From QHXN01 sp032162705 (lineage in GTDB: Bacteria; Acidobacteriota; Blastocatellia; Pyrinomonadales; Pyrinomonadaceae): DNA of 64,000 nt. Below the pieces are notes generated by a model, which saw only the letters and a program-made list of their open reading frames with translations, did no database searches and was not told the origin of the DNA. Below are positions 1-10,439 of this stretch, piece by piece. Made by a program: the position numbers and the translations under genes. Positions within the stretch are counted from its first letter, which is position 1; every line of letters starts with the position of its first letter. The stretch lies in NCBI GenBank assembly GCA_032162705.1, contig JAVRON010000082.1, positions 37,795-101,794 of the forward strand, given 5' to 3'.

Positions 1-1
1 C

Positions 2-535
2 TTCCCGCCGCCTCCCGATTTTCAGCCTCTCGTCACCAACGCCGCGAGGGCAGCGGTCTTCGGCCAGATCGAGTTCAAGCGCAAGCCGCTCCCGAACAAT
101 GCCGAGAACGTCGTCATCACCAACGGCTGGGACAAGGACAATATCGAGAGGATCGTCGTCCCGCAGCTCGTCGGCGTCGATGGCGCTCCGCACGACGGGG
201 GAATTTTCTTTCACCGGCTGGGACGCCAGCAGCTTCTCGACATGTGGGCGGGCTGGGAGAAGGCCGGCCTGCGCGACCGCGTCCTGTCGTGGGGCGGCTC
301 CTTCGTCCCTCGCCTCGTGCGCGGAACTACCTCGACGCTCAGCAACCACGCCTTCGGGACGGCCTTCGACATCAACGTCGCGGACAATTTCATGGGTTCG
401 ATGCCCGCGCTGGTCGGGCGCAGGGGTTCAGTCCGCGAGTTGGTGAAGATCGCCAACGACAACGGCTTCTGGTGGGGCGGCCACTTCGCCAAGCGTAAAG
501 ACGGGATGCACTTCGAGGTGGCGCAAGTTCGCTAA
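2..535 (+). CDS. M15-family D-Ala-D-Ala carboxypeptidase-like protein, C-terminal part
   Basis: The reading frame is open from the window edge, so the N-terminus lies upstream. The visible 177 residues end in a VanY/M15-type zinc peptidase domain. The motif SNHAFGTAFDIN fits the family SxHxxGxAxD signature, giving the metal-binding His and Asp. A second ligand pair appears in DGMHFE near the C-terminus, preceded by the Trp-rich NGFWWGGHF segment. M15 enzymes cleave D-amino-acid bonds in peptidoglycan, usually in the periplasm or outside the cell. Any signal peptide or peptidoglycan-binding domain would be in the missing part. The last five codons and the stop are duplicated just downstream. 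Family assignment is good; the exact substrate (carboxypeptidase or endolysin-type endopeptidase) is unknown. Confidence 0.85.
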   Translation, partial: FPPPPDFQPLVTNAARAAVFGQIEFKRKPLPNNAENVVITNGWDKDNIERIVVPQLVGVDGAPHDGGIFFHRLGRQQLLDMWAGWEKAGLRDRVLSWGGSFVPRLVRGTTSTLSNHAFGTAFDINVADNFMGSMPALVGRRGSVRELVKIANDNGFWWGGHFAKRKDGMHFEVAQVR

Positions 536-557
536 TCGAGTGGCGCAAGTTCGCTAA
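519..557 (+). repeat. 22-bp-period tandem duplication of a stop-codon region
   Basis: The 17 bp TGGCGCAAGTTCGCTAA, which is the end of the M15 gene including its TAA, occurs at 519-535 and again exactly at 541-557. The second copy is non-coding. Confidence 0.9.
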
Positions 558-985
558 AGCAGATAGCGGGAAGAGGCTTCTCTTCCCACGCGAAACACCT
601 CAACGTCCGGGGCGTCGCCCGAAGTTACGGGCCACGCCCCGGCTTTCTTTCTGAGCCAGCCGGAAAACGTCTCCGTCCACAACGAGCGCTTCGCCTCCGC
701 TTTGCGAAGCGCGCGCACCTGAGTTAACATGTCGCTCCGAATCAGGGCCGAAGAATCCAAACGGACGAACGATAGTGATGATACGTTTTGACCATCCAGT
801 AAAACTCCTCCTTACAGTGCCGCACAGCGGCGACCGCGCCGAATAGGCGTGCGCGCGTCCGAGCGGTGCGGCGACACTCCCAAGCGTTAACAAGCAAACA
901 AAAATTGTGGTCGGCACTTCGGCGAGCTTGAGAAAGCTCCGGCGGGTCGTTTACCGTAAGGGTAAGGAAGGGCAACCGGACGATC
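558..985. other. Intergenic region upstream of leuS
   Basis: About 430 nt without a convincing gene. Short ORFs on the minus strand lack a ribosome site and recognisable domains. I see no T-box-like structure. A purine-rich AAGGAAGGG lies about 15 nt upstream of the leuS ATG. Confidence 0.5.
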
Positions 986-3649
<2,664 letters not shown>

Positions 3650-3661
3650 CGCAAGGGGCAG

Positions 3662-3752
3662 TTAACCACCGCAGACACAAAGAACGCAGAGATTGCACAG
3701 AGAGTTGAATTACTCTGTGCTAACTCCATGCCTCTGTGCCTCTGTGGTGAAC
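3662..3752. repeat. Dispersed inverted repeat, family A (CACAGAG type), copy 1
   Basis: The left arm begins TTAACCACCGCAGACACA and the right arm ends CCTCTGTGGTGAACC. The centre carries GCACAGAG, then GTTGAATTA, then CTCTGTGC. It begins 12 nt after the leuS stop codon. Arms are imperfect, so it could fold as a long hairpin. Related copies lie near 14.3, 18.4, 21.1 and 31.1 kb. Confidence 0.85.
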
Positions 3753-3904
3753 CGCCTGACTCTCTAAGGTCAAGAATACATAGACCATGCCCGCGCCGAC
3801 TACACTCGAACGGGCCTCACGGCTTCGAGTGGCATGTCGCTTGCGAACACACTCTTTCCGAGAGACAAAAACGACTCAATTCATTACAGGGGAGGCAAGC
3901 CGCA

Positions 3905-4387
3905 ATGCGCAAATTTATGGCAGCGTCTCTGTTCTCGCTGGCTCTCGTCACAGGAGTGGCGGCGCAGGAGAATAAGGACAAAGGTGTAGTCGATAAGACG
4001 AAGGACGCCGGCGCGGCCGTGGCCGACAAAGCCGGCGATGCAAAGGACGCGACGGTCAAAGGTGCGAAGAAGGCTGGGCGCGGCACGAAGAAAGCCGCCA
4101 ATGTTGCCGCCGATAAGACCAAGGACGCTGGCAACAAGACCGCCGACGTGGCGGGCGATGTGAAGGACACGACCGTTGACACCTCGAAGGCTGTCGGCGG
4201 CGCGGTGGCCGACAAGGCGGGCGACGCGAAAGACGCGACGGCCAAGGGCGCGAAGGTTGCCGCGCACACCACGAAGAAGGTCGCGGGCGAGGTCGGCGAC
4301 AAGGCCGAAGACGCCAAAGGCGAGACGGCCACCGCCGCGCGCAAGTCCGGCAACTGGTTCAAGCGCACCTGGAAAAAGATATTCTGA
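3905..4387 (+). CDS. Exported LEA-like repeat protein
   Basis: A 160-residue Lys/Ala/Asp-rich protein. The N-terminus MRKFMAASLFSLALVTGVAAQ is a signal peptide, so the product should reach the periplasm or beyond. The rest repeats modules such as ADKAGDAKDATVKGAKKAG, seen nearly identically twice (about 60 residues apart), with KTKDAG and DTTVDTSKAV variants. These amphipathic helical repeats resemble group-3 LEA or apolipoprotein-like proteins, linked in other organisms to desiccation or stress protection. That role is inferred here. The C-terminus is basic and aromatic (SGNWFKRTWKKIF), possibly membrane-associating. The start at 3905 has a strong GGGGAGG about 9 nt upstream; an in-frame extension back to 3728 runs through a dispersed repeat and is rejected. 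No operon partner is evident. Confidence 0.75.
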   Translation: MRKFMAASLFSLALVTGVAAQENKDKGVVDKTKDAGAAVADKAGDAKDATVKGAKKAGRGTKKAANVAADKTKDAGNKTADVAGDVKDTTVDTSKAVGGAVADKAGDAKDATAKGAKVAAHTTKKVAGEVGDKAEDAKGETATAARKSGNWFKRTWKKIF

Positions 4388-4598
4388 GCAGTGCTTCGGG
4401 AGTCAGACGAGTTGGAGATGGGCGTGTCCGCTCTTCGCCGAGCGGCACGCCTGACTTTTGCGCTCATATCTTATCCATCTATGCGAACCGTGCGTCGTAC
4501 AAGCTCGCCCGCCCGGCACAAGGCTGACGACCCGGACAAAGAAACCCACCCGAAGTTCAAACGCCCGCAGACTCCAGCCCTGCCAGCAGGAGCCACGC

Positions 4599-5021
4599 AT
4601 GAATGAATTCTTTCGCAAGTTCGCGTCCGTCACTTCAAATATAGTCGGCTCTTCGTGGTCGTTCATCGGCGCGGTGCTGATTATCGTGATCTGGGCTGCG
4701 ACGGGCCCCGCCTTTGCTTACTCAGACACATGGCAACTGGTCATCAACACCGGTACTACCATTATCACTTTCCTGATGGTCTTCCTCATCCAGAACACGC
4801 AGAACCGCGACGCGAAGGCCATCCACCTCAAGCTCGACGAGCTACTGCGCGCCCACGAGGGAGCGCGCACGAGCATGGCTAATCTGGAGAACATGCCCGA
4901 CGAGGAGTTGGTGCGGCTTCAGAAGGAGTTCCAGCAGCTCTGCGATTCGCGCGGCGTCGGCAAGCGTTCCGTCGAAGCGATTGAGGGCGAGATGCAAGAT
5001 CGCGCGGACGAGAAGAAATAG
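4599..5021 (+). CDS. Low-affinity iron permease (Fet4-like) family small membrane protein
   Basis: A 140-residue protein with two membrane segments: about residues 18-40 (SFIGAVLIIVIWAATG) and 48-70 (LVINTGTTIITFLMVFLIQN). The second is followed by the conserved QNTQNRDAKAIHLKLDELL stretch of the bacterial low-affinity iron permease family (PF04120 by recollection). The C-terminal half is a charged, probably cytosolic helix (LVRLQKEFQQL). Bacterial members are far shorter than fungal Fet4 and their transport function is unproven. The chosen ATG at 4599 is preceded by CAGGAG; the in-frame extension upstream has no membrane or signal character. The gene stands alone and converges on the lytic transglycosylase gene. 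Confidence 0.85.
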   Translation: MNEFFRKFASVTSNIVGSSWSFIGAVLIIVIWAATGPAFAYSDTWQLVINTGTTIITFLMVFLIQNTQNRDAKAIHLKLDELLRAHEGARTSMANLENMPDEELVRLQKEFQQLCDSRGVGKRSVEAIEGEMQDRADEKK

Positions 5022-5026
5022 ACCCG

Positions 5027-5069
5027 AAAAAAAGCCGCCGGGCAGGCTGATGTCGGCCCGCCCGGCGGC
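5027..5069 (-). terminator. Rho-independent terminator (distal) for the lytic transglycosylase gene
   Basis: A perfect 10-bp stem, GCCGCCGGGC (5034-5043) with GCCCGGCGGC (5060-5069). Read on the minus strand it is followed by seven U (5033-5027). Confidence 0.8.
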
Positions 5070-5093
5070 GAGCCGCGCGGCGTGAAATCAAGC

Positions 5094-5132
5094 GGCGAAA
5101 AGAAAAGGGCGGAGCCGCCGTTGCCCCGCCCT
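5094..5132 (-). terminator. Rho-independent terminator (proximal) for the lytic transglycosylase gene
   Basis: On the minus strand the stem AGGGCGG/CCGCCCT (5132-5126 with 5112-5106) runs into a TTTTCTTTT tract, about 30 nt past the stop codon. It forms a tandem pair with the distal hairpin. Confidence 0.65.
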
Positions 5133-5164
5133 CATCTCTCAAAGCGTTGTGGATGAACGTCTCT

Positions 5165-6079
5165 CTACTTGCGTTTGTCCTGCGCTTCGCGCGCGGAGGT
5201 CTTGCCCGTGAGCATGACACCGCCGTTCTGCGTGTAGCGCGTGCCGATGGTGCGTACGTAGTTCTGTGTCTCTCGATAGGGCGGGATGCGGTTGCCGTAC
5301 TTCAACACCGCGCCCTCGCCCGCGTTGTAACCCGCAAGCGCCAAATCTACGCGACCGCCGAACAGGCGCAGCAGGTCTGCGAGGTAGCGCGTGCCGCCCA
5401 TAATGCTCTGCGACGGCTCGTAAGGATTCATGACGCCGTAGCGCGCGGCCGTCCCCGGCATCAACTGCATCAATCCGGAAGCGCCCACGGGGCTGATGGC
5501 CCCCGTTTTGAAGCCCGACTCCTGATGCATCACGCAGTAGACGAGATAAGGGTCAACGCCGTAGCGCTTGCCGTTGAGACGTATGAGTCCATCAATCCTT
5601 GCGCTGCCCGTCGTCCACGCAGGCTCGGCTCGCGCGGTAAGCGCAAACGAGGCGACCGGCTCGACGGGTCTACGCGCCGCCGCAATCGTCTCGTCGGACT
5701 TTGCGATCTCCTTGCGCACGTCCTCGACCTTCGCGCGTGCGTCGGTGATCTCCGTCTCGCTCGCCTCATACTCGCGGCGCGAGATAAGCCCATCCGTGTA
5801 CAGACCCTTCAACTGCTCCTGCCTGTCGGTGAGTTTCTTAAGGCTCGCTTCGTACGAGGCGGAAAGCTCCTGTAGGCTGGCGCGATACTCCTCTGCCGCC
5901 TTGACGAAGTCTTGGCGGAACTGCTGAAGGTCGCCCGCCGGCTCCGCCAACTCTGTCGGCTTAGTCTGCGAAGCGACTACGGTTTTCGCGGCTCTGGTCT
6001 TGACCTGCGCACCGGCAACGGCGTAGGACGAGAGCAGGAAGAGAGCAGTTGCGAGTAGGCGGGGAACGAATGTTTTCAT
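5165..6079 (-). CDS. Lytic transglycosylase (SLT domain) with coiled-coil spacer
   Basis: A 304-residue secreted murein lytic transglycosylase. Signal peptide about residues 1-25 (ending VAGAQ). Residues about 50-135 form a charged coiled coil (LQQFRQDFVKAAEEYRASLQ). Residues about 160-285 form the SLT (goose-lysozyme-like) domain. The catalytic Glu is at 187 (MHQESGF), followed by the GLMQLMPGTA, AGYNAGEGAV and ETQNYVRTI signatures. It cleaves glycan strands to 1,6-anhydro products in the periplasm. The coiled coil may tether it to other proteins (inference). Transcription ends at two tandem hairpins. It is divergent from the Asp-box propeller gene across 274 nt. Confidence 0.93.
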   Translation of the reverse strand: MKTFVPRLLATALFLLSSYAVAGAQVKTRAAKTVVASQTKPTELAEPAGDLQQFRQDFVKAAEEYRASLQELSASYEASLKKLTDRQEQLKGLYTDGLISRREYEASETEITDARAKVEDVRKEIAKSDETIAAARRPVEPVASFALTARAEPAWTTGSARIDGLIRLNGKRYGVDPYLVYCVMHQESGFKTGAISPVGASGLMQLMPGTAARYGVMNPYEPSQSIMGGTRYLADLLRLFGGRVDLALAGYNAGEGAVLKYGNRIPPYRETQNYVRTIGTRYTQNGGVMLTGKTSAREAQDKRK

Positions 6080-6353
6080 TTAATTACCGGGCCAAATAAA
6101 AAGGCACGCGCCGTGCCGAATTATACCGTCGGAAGTCTGTACGAGGCTCTGCTCGATTAGTTTCGGGGCATTGTCAACGCAACTCTTTGGGGGAAGTAAC
6201 TTGTTGCCATATAAGATGTTACTTCTGCCCTGCGCGTTGCCTGAAGACCGTTCCGCCGATTGATTCGTTTCTCCCGTTTTCTGTTGTAAGGTAGCAGCGT
6301 GCAGGGGCGCGTGCGGCATCTCAAAGCCGGGCGCAAGCGGCCATTTTGGTCTT

Positions 6354-7460
6354 ATGCTCAAGTCGTTCTCTTTAACTGTCCTTCTCATCTTCTGCGCGGC
6401 AGAGGCGCGTGCGCAGACGTTTGCGAGGTCGAGCGCGTGGGTCGCGCAGCCGAGCGGCGCAAGCGTCCGTCTGCGTGGCGTGAGCGCGGTCAATCGCCGT
6501 GTCGCTTGGGCCAGCGGCGCGAGTGGAACCTACGCGCGCACGACCGACGGCGGGCGCACGTGGCGCGCAGGCGTCGTGCACGGGGCCGACGCGCTCGACT
6601 TCCGGGACGTGGACGCCTTCGACGCCGAGACGGCCTATCTGCTCGCCATCGGCGAGGGCGAGCGTTCGAGGATTTACAAGACGACCGACGGCGGGCTTCA
6701 CTGGACTCTACAATTTCAGAACCGACGTGCCGCGGCCTTCTTCGATTGCATGGCGTTCCGTGACGAACGACGCGGCTTCGCCCTGAGCGATCCCGTCGAT
6801 GGTCGCTTCCTCTTCATCAAGACGGAGGACGGCGGGCACACTTGGAAGGAAGCGGATGCGGCGGGCATGCCTGCGGCGCTCGCGGGCGAGGGTGCTTTCG
6901 CGGCCAGCGGCACGTGCGTCGCCGTCGGGGGCAAGTCGAACGTCTGGTTCGGCACGGGCGGCCCCGAGGGTGCGCGCGTCTTTCGCTCCGAGGACGACGG
7001 GCGGACATGGAAGGCAGCGCACGCGCCGCTGACGAAGGGCAAGACGGCGGGCGTCTTCTCGCTCGCCTTCCGGGACGTGAGTCGCGGCGTTGTCGTGGGC
7101 GGCGATTACACGAAGGAGCAGGAGGCCGCGGACAATGCCGCGTTGAGCTTTGACGGCGGCGCGACGTGGCAGGCGGTCGGGTCCCAGAGACGCCCCGGCG
7201 GTTACAGGTCTTGCGTCGCCTTCGTGCCGGGGACGCGTGGCCTCAAGCTGATTGCTGTCGGGCCTTCGGGGTCGGACTATTCGACGGACGGCGGGCGGAC
7301 TTGGACGGCAATCGGCGCGGAAGGTTTTCACAGCGTAAGCATCACGAAGCGTGGCGACGCCGCGTGGGCCGTCGGCGAGGGCGGACGCATCGCGCGTCTC
7401 AACTTCCCTTCCCGGCTCGGGCGCACGACGCCGCAGCCGTTTAGGCGAAGCGGTCGTTAA
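6354..7460 (+). CDS. Secreted Asp-box (YCF48/BNR-like) beta-propeller protein
   Basis: A 368-residue protein with a signal peptide (MLKSFSLTVLLIFCAAEARAQ). It then has six Asp-box repeats of the S/T-x-D-x-G-x-T-W type: TTDGGRTW, TTDGGLHW, TEDGGHTW, SEDDGRTW, SFDGGATW and STDGGRTW. This predicts a six- or seven-bladed propeller like YCF48/sialidase folds. No sialidase catalytic residues can be assigned, so enzymatic annotations such as glycosidase or oxidoreductase would be unsafe. It is exported and of unknown function. No clear ribosome site precedes the ATG. The stop codon lies in the first unit of a 5 x 17 bp array that ends at the start codon of the Nudix gene, suggesting co-transcription. 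Confidence 0.8.
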   Translation: MLKSFSLTVLLIFCAAEARAQTFARSSAWVAQPSGASVRLRGVSAVNRRVAWASGASGTYARTTDGGRTWRAGVVHGADALDFRDVDAFDAETAYLLAIGEGERSRIYKTTDGGLHWTLQFQNRRAAAFFDCMAFRDERRGFALSDPVDGRFLFIKTEDGGHTWKEADAAGMPAALAGEGAFAASGTCVAVGGKSNVWFGTGGPEGARVFRSEDDGRTWKAAHAPLTKGKTAGVFSLAFRDVSRGVVVGGDYTKEQEAADNAALSFDGGATWQAVGSQRRPGGYRSCVAFVPGTRGLKLIAVGPSGSDYSTDGGRTWTAIGAEGFHSVSITKRGDAAWAVGEGGRIARLNFPSRLGRTTPQPFRRSGR

Positions 7461-7527
7461 GGCGAGGCGGTCATTAAAGTGACGCGGTCGTTAAGGCGAA
7501 GCGGGCATTAGGGCAGAGCGGTCGTTA
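7443..7527 (+). repeat. Five-unit 17-bp tandem array joining a stop codon to the next start codon
   Basis: Units start at 7443, 7460, 7477, 7494 and 7511. Consensus is AGGCGAAGCGGTCGTTA with a few substitutions each. Unit 1 is the coding end of the propeller gene; the last base of unit 5 is the A of the Nudix ATG. Confidence 0.92.
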
Positions 7528-8231
7528 TGAGTGGGTTCTCGAATTTTCTGACGGGGTTGCGTTCGCGTATCGGCGCGGCGGGAGGTCTCGCGACAGCGGA
7601 GGCGGGCGAGTTTGCGTCGCTTGTGGGCGAGGCGGAAAAGGATTCGCGCGTCGCGAGCGCGGACTCGGGCGGGCCAGGCACGGACTCGCGCGGGGCGCTG
7701 CGGCGGGCGGCGGTCGCGCTCGTGCTACGCAGTCAAAGAGAGAGGCCGGAGCTTCTCGTCATCAAGCGCTCGGAGGCGGAGCGTGATCATTGGTCTGGAC
7801 ATCTTGCGCTGCCGGGCGGGCGCATGGAGCCGGAGGACGAGAGCCTTCTGGTGACTGCCATGCGCGAGACTTTCGAGGAGGTGGGCGTCGATCTGCGCGC
7901 GGGCGGAGAGGTGCTCGCACGTCTCGGGACAATCACGCCGCAGAGTCCGCTTGTGCCGCGTATCTCGGTGACGCCGTTCGTCGCCGTCGCGCCGCCCCGT
8001 TACCACGCGGGCGCGGACGACTCTGCGCCAAAGGAGTTGACGCTGAGCCGGGAGGTCGCCGCGGCCTTCTGGGTTCCCGTCGAAGAGTTGAAGCGGGGCG
8101 GGCGCTCCGGAGTCTTTCGGATGGCGTTCGCGGGAGTCGAGCGCGAGTGGCCGGCCTATCCTTCCGAGCACGGAATGATCTGGGGAATCACCGAGAGGAT
8201 TCTGACCGAGTTCCTTTCGCTGGTAGACTGA
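7527..8231 (+). CDS. Nudix hydrolase, coenzyme A pyrophosphatase type
   Basis: A 234-residue cytosolic Nudix enzyme. The Nudix box runs from the GG of LPGGRMEPED through AMRETFEEVGVDL, giving the metal-binding GX5EX7REUXEEXGU pattern. The preceding LLVIKRSEAERDHWSGHLAL resembles the RS-x-H-x-G motif that marks the CoA pyrophosphatase subfamily (NudL/YeaB). Such enzymes cut CoA and acyl-CoA to 3'-phospho-AMP and phosphopantetheine. The N-terminal 60 residues are low-complexity. Its ATG directly abuts the 17-bp array, so its ribosome site must be within repeat unit 5 (GGGCAGAG). Substrate is inferred from motif only. Confidence 0.88.
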   Translation: MSGFSNFLTGLRSRIGAAGGLATAEAGEFASLVGEAEKDSRVASADSGGPGTDSRGALRRAAVALVLRSQRERPELLVIKRSEAERDHWSGHLALPGGRMEPEDESLLVTAMRETFEEVGVDLRAGGEVLARLGTITPQSPLVPRISVTPFVAVAPPRYHAGADDSAPKELTLSREVAAAFWVPVEELKRGGRSGVFRMAFAGVEREWPAYPSEHGMIWGITERILTEFLSLVD

Positions 8232-8334
8232 AAGCGCGAAGACGCGCACGCGCTGCTTTCATCTGTGCGCGTTTGAAAGTCGTGATGTTCTTTGGTTGAA
8301 AGACGTGGTGTTTCTTATCAGTGGTGTTCTGATT

Positions 8335-10260
8335 ATGAGCAGTAACATTGAAGTCTTGGAAAGCCGTTTGAAGATGTTGCGTACTCCGCTCACTCTCCGC
8401 GGAACGCGGACGAGTCGCCGCCTGACGTTTATCAGCGCGGCTCTCATCCTCGTCGTGCTCTGTGCGGGGGCGACGCGCGCGGCTGAGCCTTGGTCAACGA
8501 AGCTCGACGGCGCGGTGCGCTTCTATCAGACGACGGAGGTGGGCGTGCTCGTCGTCGGCACGGAGAAGTCGCTCTACGGCATTGAAGCGGAGACGGGCGA
8601 CGTGCTCTGGCGTTTGAAGGATGCGCGCCTCGACGAGACGGACGTGGCCGCTGTGCCCGGCACGGACGTTCTGCTCGTCACGCTTGAGCGCGGCGACAAG
8701 ACGCGGCTCGCAGCCGCAGACCTTTTGACGGGTGACGCCCTGTGGCGCAGCGACAAGGTGCGCGGCGCGGTGATGCAGACGGCCTTCGACCCCGAGACGG
8801 GACTGCTCGCTGCGGTCTTTGCGCGCGATGCGAAGGGGCGACCGCGCGCGGGGTTCAAGCGCAAGCCCGAGCTGCACGTCTTTGACATGGCCTCGGGCGA
8901 CGAGCTTTGGAAGCGCGAGCTTGAGAGCGAAGTCGAGATGATGCCCGTCGCGTGGGGCGACGACAAGGACAAGGACGTTCCATACACGCTCGACAACTAT
9001 CGCCCGCCAGCCTTTCTCGACGGCCGTCTCTATCTTTTCTACGAGGGACTCACGTCGCTCGACGCGCGCACGGGACGCGAGCGCCGGCGCGAGAAGTTCC
9101 GCATCAACGAGGATGGTCTGGCGTTGACGGAAGCAGACCCCGTGGCGGACGAGCGCTTCGTCTACGTCTCCGGGCGCGGGCGCGTGCGCGCGGTCTCGCG
9201 CGCGGACGGCGAGGTCGCATGGGAGTCGAAAGATTTGGGGCTGACGCCCGAGATGATTCTCGCCGACGGCGTGCTCTACGTTCGCACGGGCGGGCAGTTC
9301 ACGCGTCTCGAAGACGGCGAGACAGCCGCGCACGGCCCCTACGGCGTCAGCGCCATCGACGCTTCGACGGGCAAGACCCTGTGGCGTTATAAGGGAGCCG
9401 ACAAAGGCATCACGAACCTCGCGCTCCCCGATGCGCGCACGGCGGCTGTGGCAGACCGCGACGACCTCATCCTTTTAGATTCGGCGACGGGCAAGCGGCG
9501 CGCGCGAGTCTCGCACGGCGTTGAGGCCGCGGCCTTCGTGCTCTTGAACGAGAGGGGCGAGCTTGTGCTTGGCGGCAAGAACGAGCTGGCGGCTTTCGAG
9601 TCGGCGGGCGGCACGCTTCTGTGGCGCGAGCGGCACGAGCCGCCCGGTCGCGGACTGCTCCGCACGGTCGGGGCGGTGGCGGCGCGCGCGACCTCGCTCT
9701 ATTTCCGTTACGGCGGCGCGGCCTCGACCGTGTTTCGTGGAGCGCGTCTGGTCGGCGCGCTCGGCGGCCTGCGCTTCTCGGGTCTCGCCGCACACGTCAC
9801 GCTCGCAGACCTGACGAGCCTGGCCTCAGACTACTCGCGTACCTACGCAAAGAATTATGTGGGCGAGCGGCTTTCGACCTTCGGCGTGCTCGCGCGTGCG
9901 CGCCGCGCCGCCTCTGCTCCATCCGTCAACATCATGACGAGGCCGCGCGTCTCCGGCGGCGACGTGTCGGAGCGTCTGCTTGACCGTCTCGACCCGGCGA
10001 GCCAGCTCGCGCGACTCTCTCGCATCCTGCTTCTGACGCGGAGGGTCGCGGCGCTACGCGGGCGCTGGATGTATTTCTATACTTCTCTGAGGGGCGGCGG
10101 GCGCGGGCTGGTCGGCGTCAGCATCGACTCAGGTCAAGCCTCGCGCGAAGTCCGTCTGAATGACCCGGACGAGCGCTTTATCAGCGACGAGGCCGCTGGG
10201 CTGCTCTACGTCTCGAAAGGCGACCGGCTCGTCGCACACCGCCTCGACGCTCAAGACTGA
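8335..10260 (+). CDS. Secreted PQQ-like beta-propeller protein
   Basis: About 640 residues. After a basic start and a hydrophobic segment (LTFISAALILVVLCAGATRA) the chain has repeated PQQ/PQQ-like blades of the type D-x-x-TG-x-x-LW: IEAETGDVLWRL, AADLLTGDALWR, FDMASGDELWKR, AIDASTGKTLWRY and others. The fold is an eight-bladed-type propeller. No dehydrogenase active-site Asp or disulfide motif was recognised, so it is probably a binding or scaffold protein rather than a quinoprotein enzyme. The start is uncertain: ATG 8335 is given, but TTG 8296 and ATG 8374 (GGAAAG upstream, signal peptide directly after) are possible. The 5' flank contains degenerate repeats of TTGAAAG..CGTG.TGTT. Confidence 0.8.
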   Translation: MSSNIEVLESRLKMLRTPLTLRGTRTSRRLTFISAALILVVLCAGATRAAEPWSTKLDGAVRFYQTTEVGVLVVGTEKSLYGIEAETGDVLWRLKDARLDETDVAAVPGTDVLLVTLERGDKTRLAAADLLTGDALWRSDKVRGAVMQTAFDPETGLLAAVFARDAKGRPRAGFKRKPELHVFDMASGDELWKRELESEVEMMPVAWGDDKDKDVPYTLDNYRPPAFLDGRLYLFYEGLTSLDARTGRERRREKFRINEDGLALTEADPVADERFVYVSGRGRVRAVSRADGEVAWESKDLGLTPEMILADGVLYVRTGGQFTRLEDGETAAHGPYGVSAIDASTGKTLWRYKGADKGITNLALPDARTAAVADRDDLILLDSATGKRRARVSHGVEAAAFVLLNERGELVLGGKNELAAFESAGGTLLWRERHEPPGRGLLRTVGAVAARATSLYFRYGGAASTVFRGARLVGALGGLRFSGLAAHVTLADLTSLASDYSRTYAKNYVGERLSTFGVLARARRAASAPSVNIMTRPRVSGGDVSERLLDRLDPASQLARLSRILLLTRRVAALRGRWMYFYTSLRGGGRGLVGVSIDSGQASREVRLNDPDERFISDEAAGLLYVSKGDRLVAHRLDAQD

Positions 10261-10439
10261 TTCGCGCTCCCAAGACTTGCTTCTCGTTCATGTTGTCTGA
10301 TACACAACAGTGGCAACGCCGTCCACATCGGCGCGCTGCTTCGTCGGTTGCCGGAGTCCTGCCTTTAGAGTCTGCCAGCGGTTGTTTCCATCGCGGCGTC
10401 TATCCGCCGCGTCTGTCCGTTACGGAAAGAGGTGAATCG

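Noticed and set aside
554..917. Small minus-strand ORFs upstream of leuS
   Set aside because: No ribosome site, atypical composition, mutually overlapping frames.
558..985. T-box or other riboswitch before leuS
   Set aside because: No T-box sequence (such as the conserved TGGNACC-type bulge with terminator) was recognised.
3728..3904. N-terminal extension of the LEA-like protein
   Set aside because: It would read through a dispersed repeat and place the signal peptide internally; strong ribosome site supports 3905.
7443..7527. CRISPR array from regular 17-bp units
   Set aside because: Units are contiguous with no spacers, and they overlap coding ends; no cas genes.
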